Below, one piece after another: positions 56,809 through 64,000 of a DNA stretch of 64,000 nt. The notes beneath the pieces are model-generated. The model did no database searches, was not told the DNA's origin, and saw only the letters and a program-made list of their open reading frames with translations. The stretch covers positions 2,914,001 to 2,978,000 of the forward strand of contig JASGKG010000001.1 of assembly GCA_047600805.1 (NCBI GenBank), in the 5' to 3' direction. Each line of letters begins with the position of its first letter. The first letter of the stretch is position 1. Source of the DNA: JADKHC01 sp047600805. GTDB lineage: Bacteria; Verrucomicrobiota; Verrucomicrobiia; Opitutales; Opitutaceae. The position numbers and the translations under genes are program-made.

Positions 56809-57208
56809 TATGTGTGTTTCGACTCGGTCATACCATGCAGCTCGAAAGGAGAATACTCCCAAGGACTGAACGTTGAACGATACGAAAAGGGAGCAACGCT
56901 CCGACAGGCCTGCGCATCCTTCCCTAGGCGACACGTGAGCGGGTTTCAATTTCACCGAAGGCCGAATCATCCGAAACCTATTTAAAAGCTACCGAAGGCG
57001 GGCGATCAAACGTCGGCGAGGTCCAGCAGTCGAGCGTACCTGCGCTTCTGATGCCGCCACACTCGAGGAACAGCAAAGGAGTGCCGAACGACACAACCTT
57101 CGACGCAGAGCCAAAATCAATGCCCCGTGGCCATAAACCTCACGGCCAAAACACCTGTGAAAGCTGCACGCAGGATCAGGTCTGCGGCAGCTCGGCTAAC
57201 ACGTTCAA
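56809..57208. other. Intergenic stretch without a supported gene
   Basis: About 400 bases between the receptor terminator and a minus-strand hypothetical gene. Short open frames exist in several phases but none has a convincing start or composition. Confidence 0.4.
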
Positions 57209-57688
57209 TTACGGAGCGTCGACGATTGCCGGTTCTTCATGCACTCTCGACTTTCTTGTCTGCCAAGTGCGAGCAACGAAGCTCCCGGTATCGACGTTTT
57301 GAACCGTCGCGTGAATCGCGTTTCCTCTATATACAGGACGCAGAGCGTATTTAGTTCCTGCTTCCGCGACAAAACTCAGCGTCAACGTGGCGGAGCCGTG
57401 CTGCCGGGTGCGCACTTCCACCGTCAACACGCAGGCACCGGGTCCCACGATCGCCTCAGTACCGGAAAACTTGCCAATGCACGCACCCGTGACGTTTTTG
57501 ATGCTGAAACTGCGCAAGTCGGGCCAGTTTTCCTTCACGTAAGGAGTCATCATCACCGAGTAACAAAGACCCTCGATCTCGGCTTGCTGCTCCTTAGGGA
57601 TATCAACCGGTTTTTCACCGGCATAGAGTCCAGGTGCAAAAGTTGCCAACGCTCCAACCAGTATAGCTACTCCGATTTTAGGCATCAC
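57209..57688 (-). CDS. Secreted hypothetical protein
   Basis: 159 residues with a signal peptide (GVAILVGALATFAPGLYAG). Mature part is beta-rich: GLCYSVMMTPYVKENW, NVTGACIGKFSGTEAIVGPG, CVLTVEVRTRQHGSATLTL, SFVAEAGTKYALRPV. Three cysteines in the mature part allow a disulfide. No family recognised. No operon partner; gene-poor surroundings. Confidence 0.65.
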   Translation of the reverse strand: MMPKIGVAILVGALATFAPGLYAGEKPVDIPKEQQAEIEGLCYSVMMTPYVKENWPDLRSFSIKNVTGACIGKFSGTEAIVGPGACVLTVEVRTRQHGSATLTLSFVAEAGTKYALRPVYRGNAIHATVQNVDTGSFVARTWQTRKSRVHEEPAIVDAP

Positions 57689-57967
57689 AATTTTCTCCTC
57701 TCCGCATTTCTGTTGCTTGAAGGCATGCCAAACTCATCGGCTCAAGTCGAGTGGATTGAGAGCGCTAACACCCGTCGCGCACAATTTAGGTAGTGATTTA
57801 CCACCCAATTACACCTAGCAGCCCAAAACCGAGGGAATCCCCTCACGCGCGAACGTACGTTCCACCGCCCGACGAACAGTCACTCAAGTTCGCCTGCATG
57901 AAACTAATCTACATCACCAATTTCCTAGACCGTCCACGCGTAGTTGACTCTACCCGCTTAAACAAAA
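57689..57967. other. Intergenic stretch before the ssb operon terminator
   Basis: About 280 bases with no supported gene. The stretch ends at the terminator of the ribosomal operon transcribed toward it. Confidence 0.4.
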
Positions 57968-57991
57968 ACACCCAGGAAAATTCCCGGGTGT
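57968..57991 (-). terminator. Terminator of the rplY-pth-rpsF-ssb operon
   Basis: Arms ACACCC (57968-57973) and GGGTGT (57986-57991); the minus strand continues TTTTTGTTT. It lies 25 bases past the ssb stop. Confidence 0.8.
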
Positions 57992-58016
57992 CGAAAGGTT
58001 ATATCTACGAACGATA

Positions 58017-58502
58017 TTAAAATGGTACGTCTTCGTCGATGCTTTCAGCTGCCGGAGCGGCTGGTTTGCCGCCGCGAGCCGGAGGCGAATGACGTTCGAC
58101 GGTTTGGTCGACGCCTTCGTCGGAACCAGCGCCACCAGCATTACCGCGGCTACCGGAGCCTGATCCACCGCCGCTGGAGAGGAACTGTACATTGTCCAAA
58201 ACGACCTTCAGCTTGCTGCGCTTCTGGCCGCTTTGTTTGTCCTCCCATTGGTCGAGCTTTAGGCGACCCTCCACCATGGCAGGGCTGCCTTTGGTGAGGT
58301 ATTTCGCCACGAGTTCGCCCTGCTTGCCCCACGCTTCGATATCGACAAAGGTCGTCTCATCGCGGTTCTGGCCAGACTCGTCCTTGAACTGACGATTGAC
58401 CGCCAGACCGAACTGGCAAATGGCCGTACCTTTAGGCGTAACCCGTAGTTCGGGATCGCGCGTGAGATTGCCGATGAGGAAGACCTTGTTGAGATAAGCC
58501 AT
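58017..58502 (-). CDS. ssb: Single-stranded DNA-binding protein
   Basis: 161 residues. OB fold MAYLNKVFLIGNLTRDPELR, then CQFGLAVNRQFKDESG, WGKQGELVAKYLTKGSPAMV and VVLDNVQFLSSG. A Gly/Ser-rich linker follows and the C-terminus is the acidic tip ESIDEDVPF that recruits replication and repair partners. Last gene of rplY-pth-rpsF-ssb; the usual rpsF-ssb pair is retained, while rpsR is not seen after it. Confidence 0.97.
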   Translation of the reverse strand: MAYLNKVFLIGNLTRDPELRVTPKGTAICQFGLAVNRQFKDESGQNRDETTFVDIEAWGKQGELVAKYLTKGSPAMVEGRLKLDQWEDKQSGQKRSKLKVVLDNVQFLSSGGGSGSGSRGNAGGAGSDEGVDQTVERHSPPARGGKPAAPAAESIDEDVPF

Positions 58503-58525
58503 AGGGTTAGGCTTTCGGCGAGACC

Positions 58526-58822
58526 TTAGACGGTCTCGACGAAGGTGCGGTAAACGTTGTTGTTAAGACGGAGGCGTTCTTTGAGCGCGCCCGGGCCTTC
58601 GGCCGGAGCAGCGAAGCTGATCTGCACGTAAGTCGCGCCAGTGAGCTTGGCGTCGGTGATGCGAGCAAAGTCTTTTTTGCCGATGTTTTCGACGGAGGTG
58701 ACGTCGCCTTGGACGGCGACGATCTCGGCCTTGACGCCTTCAATGATCTGTTCGATCGAGTCTTCCTTGCCGCGGTTATCGAGGATAAAGGTCGCGCGGT
58801 AGTTGCGTTTTGTGGAGGTCAT
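58526..58822 (-). CDS. rpsF: 30S ribosomal protein S6
   Basis: 98 residues, N-terminus NYRATFILDNRGKEDSIEQI, RDFARITD-type core (KKDFARITDAKLTGATYVQI). Start overlaps the pth stop by four bases (ATGA), so the two genes are probably translationally coupled. ssb follows 23 bases later. Confidence 0.95.
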   Translation of the reverse strand: MTSTKRNYRATFILDNRGKEDSIEQIIEGVKAEIVAVQGDVTSVENIGKKDFARITDAKLTGATYVQISFAAPAEGPGALKERLRLNNNVYRTFVETV

Positions 58823-59400
58823 TTGGTTTCTCTTCTGTTAAGTTGGTTCATTGCGCGGTCAGCTCCTTGTTCGAGAAGGAGCGTGAGGCCGGAGATGTAA
58901 GAATCTAGTTTTTGATCGACGTGTGTCTGTTGTTCAGGGGTGAATTTTCCGAGGACGAAGTCCTTGAGGTCCATTTGCGTGGGTTGTTTCGGGCCGATCC
59001 CTATCCGGTAACGGACGAAGCCGTCGCCGACATGCTCGAGCAAACTTGAAACGCCGTTGTGGCCGCCGGCGCTGCCGGTGACCGTTACTTTCACGAGGCC
59101 GAGGTCGATGGTGAGATCGTCATAAATCGCGATGACGGAAGCAGGCGCTACTTTGTAAAAATTGGCCAGCGCGCGAACGGCGCGGCCGCTTTCATTCATG
59201 TAGGTCTGCGGTTTCGCAAAATAGAACGTCTGCCCAGCGCGGTCCCAACGGGCGACCTGCGCGTCGAACTGCGCCTGGTGTTTCCAGGAGAGTCCGTGCT
59301 TTTGGGCAAAGGCATCGACTACGATGAAACCCATGTTGTGACGGGTTTTTTCGTACTCGCGGCCCGGATTGCCGAGACCGGCAACGAGCGTGATGGACAT
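58819..59400 (-). CDS. pth: Peptidyl-tRNA hydrolase
   Basis: Releases peptides from stalled peptidyl-tRNA. 193 residues. Signatures: VAGLGNPGREYEKTRHNMGF (catalytic His in TRHNMGF), FAKPQTYMNESGRAV, IYDDLTIDLG and GSAGGHNGVSSLLEHVG. Between rplY and rpsF, a widespread arrangement. Confidence 0.97.
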   Translation of the reverse strand: MSITLVAGLGNPGREYEKTRHNMGFIVVDAFAQKHGLSWKHQAQFDAQVARWDRAGQTFYFAKPQTYMNESGRAVRALANFYKVAPASVIAIYDDLTIDLGLVKVTVTGSAGGHNGVSSLLEHVGDGFVRYRIGIGPKQPTQMDLKDFVLGKFTPEQQTHVDQKLDSYISGLTLLLEQGADRAMNQLNRRETK

Positions 59401-59460
59401 GACTCAAAGAACAATCGTCCGGCCAGCTGCGGTCAAGCAGCCAGCCGGAACGGAGAAAAC

Positions 59461-60231
59461 TTACTTCTTGGCGGGAGCAGCCGGTTTGGCAGCGGCGGCA
59501 GGAGCAGCGGCCTTGGCGCCAGCGGCGGGAGCGGCGGCTTTGGCGTCGCCAGCGGGAGCGGCGGCCTTGGCATCTCCAGCAGGAGCGGCGGCAGCGCCGG
59601 CAGCGGGAGCAGCGGCGGCTTCGCCAGCAGCAGGAGTCGCGGCGACAGCGGCGGCAACTTCGGCGACAGGCTCGACGCACGAGACGACGGGCTGATTTTT
59701 GTCGTCGCGGTACTCAACGCCGGGGAGGGCCTTGAGTTCGCCAACGTGGATGGTTTCGCCGACCTTCAAATTGGTAACGTCCACCTCGATAAACGGAGGA
59801 AGATCCTTCGGCAGCGTGCGGATGCGCACGAACTGATTCGGAGTTTCCAATACGCCGCTCTGGTTCTTGACGCCGAACGACTCGCCCACGAGGGAGATCT
59901 TGACGCGGATTTCGAACTTCTCGTCCGCCTTGACCTCGTGGAGGTCGACGTGGAGGAAGCGATCGGTGATCGGGTCGCGTTGCACTTCCTGAAGGAAGGA
60001 AAGCGCCGTCTCAGCTTTGTCCTTGCGCTTCAGCTCGATGAGCGAAGCGGAGCCGGCGATGGCTTTCACCAAGCGGGTGAACTCCGGAGCGTCGACAGCC
60101 AGCTTTTCAGGCTGTGTGTGTTTCCCGTAAAGGATCGCGGGAACCAGATTGACCTTGCGCAGGCGACGGGAGGCCGAACGGCCAGTGTTAGCGCGAGGAG
60201 ATACGTTGAGTGTGAACTGTTTTTTTGACAT
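59461..60231 (-). CDS. rplY: 50S ribosomal protein L25/general stress protein Ctc
   Basis: 256 residues from ATG at 60231 (MSKKQFTLNVSPRANTGR). Two-domain Ctc-type L25: N-terminal RNA-binding domain (RLRKVNLVPAILYGKHTQP), C-terminal beta domain (QFVRIRTLPKDLPPFIEVDV). The last 75 residues are an Ala/Pro/Gly-rich low-complexity tail with near-repeated units (GDAKAAAPA) that no standard L25 needs. First gene of rplY-pth-rpsF-ssb. Confidence 0.95.
   Translation of the reverse strand: MSKKQFTLNVSPRANTGRSASRRLRKVNLVPAILYGKHTQPEKLAVDAPEFTRLVKAIAGSASLIELKRKDKAETALSFLQEVQRDPITDRFLHVDLHEVKADEKFEIRVKISLVGESFGVKNQSGVLETPNQFVRIRTLPKDLPPFIEVDVTNLKVGETIHVGELKALPGVEYRDDKNQPVVSCVEPVAEVAAAVAATPAAGEAAAAPAAGAAAAPAGDAKAAAPAGDAKAAAPAAGAKAAAPAAAAKPAAPAKK
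59470..59650 (-). repeat. Tandem low-complexity repeats in the rplY tail
   Basis: GC-rich repeated DNA encoding the Ala/Pro-rich L25 tail; a unit coding GDAKAAAPA occurs twice in tandem, with further degenerate copies beside it. Prone to slippage and length variation. Confidence 0.6.
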
Positions 60232-60441
60232 GGTTTCGTTCCCCCTGTGACTCCGGGAATCGGAGGCAGGCGTAGTGGAAAAGGGTTCGAGGGAATAGGT
60301 CTGAGGGGGTGGAATGCAACCAAAACTTTGGCCAAGGAGCATTTTTCGCGCATTTCTGGTAAAAGGAGCATTGACATCCAGCGCCGCTCGCCTGTTTTTC
60401 GACCCTCCATTTCGCACGGTGAAGGCCGGCGAAAGCCACGT

Positions 60442-60516
<75 letters not shown>

Positions 60517-60605
60517 TGGCAACTTATTGGCCTGCAAGTTCTTATGCAATTTCATTGCAATAATTTCCTGTAGCCCCGTTCCGTCGCGAAAGAGAGTACC
60601 CGTTT

Positions 60606-62681
60606 CTATACAGAGCCAACTGCCTGATATTGTTCGTGCAAACAAATCAAATAAGCGGCGCGTAGCAATGCAGGAGCCAAATCACTTCCTTGCTTATCCA
60701 ACCCTGCAAAAGCGTCAGAAAGCACCGGCAACCCAATATCCATCAGTTTCTGCGGCATCAAATCGTCTTCAGAAACCTTTTTGTAGTTAGCTCCTGATTC
60801 GGCTCTGGCGATGACTCGATTTCTACATTGAATCAGCCACCGATTCCGCATTGGACCAACTACCATCTCATCTGGTGTTCCTTCCAACTCTTCATCCTCA
60901 GCAGGTGCTGAAGTCGCCACGGGTATCGTAGGAGCGTTCGAGGCCTTGGTGATCTTCGGCGGGACCTGTAGATGAATTACCGGTGAGCTTTCGCCCGCCT
61001 TGAGTAACAGGGCAATCGGCTCGACCGCCACTTCAGCAGCATTGCGCAAGATCCGTCCGACGATGCGCGCCTTGGTTTTAAATGGATCAAACGCTTCGAG
61101 TGCGTCTATGGCACTTCGAGTAAGGTCTGAATACATCAATGCCAACACCATCTCCCGGCCATCGGCATCAATAACCGGCCACGTTAATCTCTGTTCAATC
61201 CGATCAAATTGACGATCTCCCCAATTAGTTGGATCGAGCACGACCCAATCAGTCATTGGATCAGATTGTCTTAGTCCATGTGGACTAGTTTTTGTAACGT
61301 AGCTTAATAGAGCCTCCCACGACGAAAATGAACTTTCGCAAAAATCTATTTCAGAGAACGACAGTGCGCCTTGGACTGTTGCTTTGCACGTTTTGGCGCC
61401 GGACAAACGACCTGCATTATTCCGCTTCGCACCAGACAGCGATAAACGCTTCGAAAGCATGCTTCGAATCGAGCCGCTAAGAGACCAGGGGCCATCAGCA
61501 TCAAAAGCCTTCAGCGGATCATATCGTGGATCTGCTGAAGTGCTGCGCGCCTCCGTCCACGTCATCCAACGGTTTCCGGCGATATCCCAAAAAAGCACCG
61601 TGACTCCTTTATAACCAGATCGTGTCTGCCAAGGAAATCCTGTAACCGCCAGCAGCTCCAACATGCTGACATCGACATAGCCGGTTCGATGCTGTCCCAC
61701 AAGATATGCCGGTGGCCGATCTCCGGTTTTTTGAAGAGCGCTTACCAAGGCGTAGGCAAACGCCATCGCATCGACCGTACGCTCTGCATCAGCCCTCCCA
61801 TGTCGCGATGCGATCATTCCAAGTTCATCCGCCACGGTCTTCAAATTCCTCGCCAATCGAGGGAGATTCGTTCCATCAGCGGATACGGCGAGTGTCGCAA
61901 ATTTTTCCGCAGTACTCGCGATGGCATGCGTGACTCCATCTTCAATGGCAATCTCCAGAGCAGTTTTTGCAGCAAACAATACTTCTTCACGTGAGCGAGG
62001 CGCGCCTTTCTCCTCCTCTAACGCACCGTCAACAATTTCGCCTTCTGGTAATGCCTGCCCACGTTGCTTCTTTAACAAAACTAAAGCCGCCGCCACAATC
62101 GGCTTCACTGATTTGGTATCGCCTCCAGCAACAATCGCCCCATCGAGGCCAACGTTCGGCAAAAACCTACAACTAGCCTCTATCGGCATTAGGTGCACAC
62201 CAATAATACCACTGTCTTCTCGTATATCTGCCACGACACCAGACGCAACCAGCCGCAAAGCCGCACGCCATGCGCCCGCGCCACACCATCGTTTGACGAT
62301 CGCATAGTCCAGACCGAGTAACACTTGAAGCGCTTCTGAATGTTTATCGGATGAACCTCTTGGTTCAGTCTTCGACGAGGATTCCGGATCTTCCTCCTCA
62401 AGACATGGTCCTCGATTTCGCAAAAAAAGCCCCGCGATGATAACGTGGTGACAACACCCAGGTGCGCCACATGTGCACTTCGCTTTTGCAGGACCATCGG
62501 CAGGTATTTTTATGATCCAATCAGCGACTTTAGCCGTCAGCACAAACGGTGTCTCCGTCTCCACGGTACAAACCACGCCTTTTTCCAATTCCTTCGTTGC
62601 TCGTCGCAACAATCCTTTGCTTGCGAGCGCCTCCCAGGAAGCGTCGTCGATCTTGGCGAGCAGTTGCGAAATCACACTCAT
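60606..62681 (-). CDS. SWIM zinc-finger protein (YehQ-like)
   Basis: 691 residues from ATG at 62681, which overlaps the stop of the vWA gene (ATGA); an in-frame ATG seven codons upstream is less likely. SWIM motif: KCTCGAPGCCHHVIIAG, fitting CxC...CxH. The remainder has no recognised domain; a C-terminal acidic/Pro linker EDEELEGTPDEM precedes an end segment (RNRWLIQCRNRVIARAESG). With the vWA and upstream genes it matches the E. coli yehL-yehM-yehP-yehQ layout. Confidence 0.85.
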   Translation of the reverse strand: MSVISQLLAKIDDASWEALASKGLLRRATKELEKGVVCTVETETPFVLTAKVADWIIKIPADGPAKAKCTCGAPGCCHHVIIAGLFLRNRGPCLEEEDPESSSKTEPRGSSDKHSEALQVLLGLDYAIVKRWCGAGAWRAALRLVASGVVADIREDSGIIGVHLMPIEASCRFLPNVGLDGAIVAGGDTKSVKPIVAAALVLLKKQRGQALPEGEIVDGALEEEKGAPRSREEVLFAAKTALEIAIEDGVTHAIASTAEKFATLAVSADGTNLPRLARNLKTVADELGMIASRHGRADAERTVDAMAFAYALVSALQKTGDRPPAYLVGQHRTGYVDVSMLELLAVTGFPWQTRSGYKGVTVLFWDIAGNRWMTWTEARSTSADPRYDPLKAFDADGPWSLSGSIRSMLSKRLSLSGAKRNNAGRLSGAKTCKATVQGALSFSEIDFCESSFSSWEALLSYVTKTSPHGLRQSDPMTDWVVLDPTNWGDRQFDRIEQRLTWPVIDADGREMVLALMYSDLTRSAIDALEAFDPFKTKARIVGRILRNAAEVAVEPIALLLKAGESSPVIHLQVPPKITKASNAPTIPVATSAPAEDEELEGTPDEMVVGPMRNRWLIQCRNRVIARAESGANYKKVSEDDLMPQKLMDIGLPVLSDAFAGLDKQGSDLAPALLRAAYLICLHEQYQAVGSV

Positions 62682-63787
62682 ACGACGACGCGTGCTAACC
62701 ATTCAGCGAGTTGTTTCGGCGTAAGGGCCGCAATGTCCATACCTCCAGCTGTGAGACGCTCTGCCATCTGGCGGTCATAGGATGGGTGCGCATCTGGACC
62801 TAAAGCGGCAAGACCCAGCAATCGAACCCCTGCTTCGCGTAAACGAATAACGCTACTCAACAACCGACTCGGTGGAGCCCCCTCACAAAAATCACTGACT
62901 AGAACCACGATTGTACGACGAGGATCTTCGATGAGCGATTCGCAATAGGTCATCGCCTGCCCGATATCAGTGCCACCTCCAAGCTGAACACTCATCAACA
63001 GCTCCACGGGATCGTCGATATGACCCGTCAGATCTACAATCGAGGTGTCAAAAGCGACAACTTTAACCCGAAGCATGGGAAGCCCCGCGAGAATACCTGC
63101 CATGACAGCACTGTGTATGACTGATTCGGTCATGCTACCGCTTTGGTCGACGCAAAGGATGATGTGCCAAGGCATACGGCGCTGTATGCGCGAGAAAAAC
63201 CTTACATCTTGAATTCCTAGTTTTTTCCGCTCGGGGTCGTAGTTCTTTAGGTTGCGCCTCACAGTCTGCCGCCAATCCAAGTTCGCTGCCGATTTGAGGG
63301 GACTGTGCTGAAAACGATTTACGCGCCCTGACAACGCACGGCGCACGTCGGCGTAGAGCTTTCTTTTTATTTCCTCCACAACATGGCGGACGATCCGGCG
63401 CGCCTCGTGCAGAACGTCTCCCTTCAGGAGACCGCGAAAAGTCAGAAGCGCCTTTAGAAGATCCATGTTGGGCTCCAACTTCTCCAACACCTGTTTGTCG
63501 GTGATCAGCTCGGTCAGCCCATAGCGATCGAGTGCGTGCTTCTCGATCACTTCAGCCGTTTCATTGGGGAACAATTCTCGAACCGCATGTAGCCACGTGG
63601 GCACTGTGAGCTGGCTTGGATCCAAGGAGCCGGCAGAAGGCCTAATACCGCGGCCCTGGTATTCACGCCCGTACAAAAAGTCCAATGCTTGTTCCATGCG
63701 TTGCGCCTTCGAACCAAGCGTCACACCCAAGCCTTTCTGTGCAAAATGACCAAGGACAAGGCGCCAACGTTGCAGGGAATTATTCAT
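62678..63787 (-). CDS. vWA-domain protein (YehP-like)
   Basis: 369 residues from ATG at 63787, chosen because it overlaps the upstream stop (ATGA). N-terminal helical region (NNSLQRWRLVLGHFAQKGLG), then a vWA domain with complete MIDAS (ILCVDQSGSMTES, GGGTDIGQAM, VVLVSDFCEG). Cytoplasmic, no signal. Length is close to that of E. coli YehP. Such vWA proteins partner a MoxR-type AAA ATPase; none lies in the window, but it may be upstream of the right edge. Confidence 0.88.
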   Translation of the reverse strand: MNNSLQRWRLVLGHFAQKGLGVTLGSKAQRMEQALDFLYGREYQGRGIRPSAGSLDPSQLTVPTWLHAVRELFPNETAEVIEKHALDRYGLTELITDKQVLEKLEPNMDLLKALLTFRGLLKGDVLHEARRIVRHVVEEIKRKLYADVRRALSGRVNRFQHSPLKSAANLDWRQTVRRNLKNYDPERKKLGIQDVRFFSRIQRRMPWHIILCVDQSGSMTESVIHSAVMAGILAGLPMLRVKVVAFDTSIVDLTGHIDDPVELLMSVQLGGGTDIGQAMTYCESLIEDPRRTIVVLVSDFCEGAPPSRLLSSVIRLREAGVRLLGLAALGPDAHPSYDRQMAERLTAGGMDIAALTPKQLAEWLARVVV

Positions 63788-64000
63788 ACACCGTCCTCCG
63801 TTCGATTCCAATCTGCCAAACCGTCCTCCCTCAACTGTGATAGAACGGCGAGTGTCAGCAGCCGATTTTGTTCAAACTCGGCTTGGCTCAAATCCCGGTT
63901 AAGCAAATCTCCAATACTCGTCTCTCCGTGCAAACCAGCGACGGCACAACCTACCTTGTCCGTTTCTTTTGGAGTCAAATCGGCGAAGGCCAAACGCAAT
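63784..64000 (-). CDS. YehM-like protein, C-terminal fragment cut by the right edge
   Basis: The frame is open to the window end with no start, giving at least 71 residues (LTPKETDKVGCAVAGLHGET, EFEQNRLLTLAVLSQLREDG) before the stop that overlaps the vWA start. By position it is the yehM-type gene of a yehL-yehM-yehP-yehQ operon. The fragment alone is too short to confirm the family. Confidence 0.6.
   Translation of the reverse strand, partial: LRLAFADLTPKETDKVGCAVAGLHGETSIGDLLNRDLSQAEFEQNRLLTLAVLSQLREDGLADWNRTEDGV

Overview
The window looks like a chromosome segment of a Verrucomicrobiota member, most likely Opitutaceae-like. This is inferred from a moderately GC-rich genome, a Minf_1886-type hypothetical protein, an ExbB/ExbD/TonB operon with extra coiled-coil genes, TonB_C-domain secreted proteins, and a bacterial rpmI-rplT-pheS-pheT / gatCAB / bamA-skp-lpxD backbone. 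No phage, transposase or CRISPR array was found.

Layout. 1-7219 (minus): accessory operon of a membrane-anchored hypothetical protein, an M48 metallopeptidase, and a very large protein (cut by the left edge) carrying a degenerate kinase-like N-terminus, DUF4011, an SF1 helicase and the start of a C-terminal nuclease domain. 7471-11709: a stand-alone EF-G gene with an intrinsic terminator in its leader, then a TetR regulator and a frameshifted Old Yellow Enzyme gene that share an operator-like motif. 12493-19555: tRNA-Thr, queA, yceI-type gene, TPR protein, M16 peptidase, Minf_1886-type protein, an atypical Fur-family regulator and an exported superoxide dismutase. 19609-27355 (minus): a two-component system behind a vWA lipoprotein, preceded by five 11-bp-spaced GTC repeats typical of an OmpR/PhoB-family operator; a glycoside-hydrolase-like protein; an Ig/TonB_C fusion. 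27558-36133 (minus): gatCAB, pheST, rplT, rpmI. 36360-45368 (plus): rplI, dnaB, bamA, skp, lpxD, prs, htrA-type protease. 45394-47025: pyrE, an MBL-fold protein, tRNA-Pro. 47044-51977 (minus): ExbB-ExbD-ExbD-TonB-TPR-coiled coil-coiled coil operon. 52309-56808: three tRNAs, a triple TonB_C protein and a TonB-dependent receptor. 57968-60516: rplY-pth-rpsF-ssb operon and tRNA-Asn. 60606-64000 (minus): a YehM/YehP/YehQ-like SWIM and vWA operon cut by the right edge.

Two features stand out. First, the left-edge operon joins a protease, a pseudokinase-like domain, a helicase and a nuclease, which resembles Mokosh-type defence helicases but has different partners. Second, within 27.5-37.3 kb, five successive spacers between housekeeping genes each hold a pair of inverted arrays of degenerate 7-, 8- or 9-base units. 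Two of these pairs enclose the small genes for a four-helix-bundle protein and a GxxExxY protein, and three enclose nothing recognisable. This looks like a family of small cassettes inserted next to stop codons.

All coordinates and motifs were read by eye. Family names rest on motif recognition and memory, not on searches.
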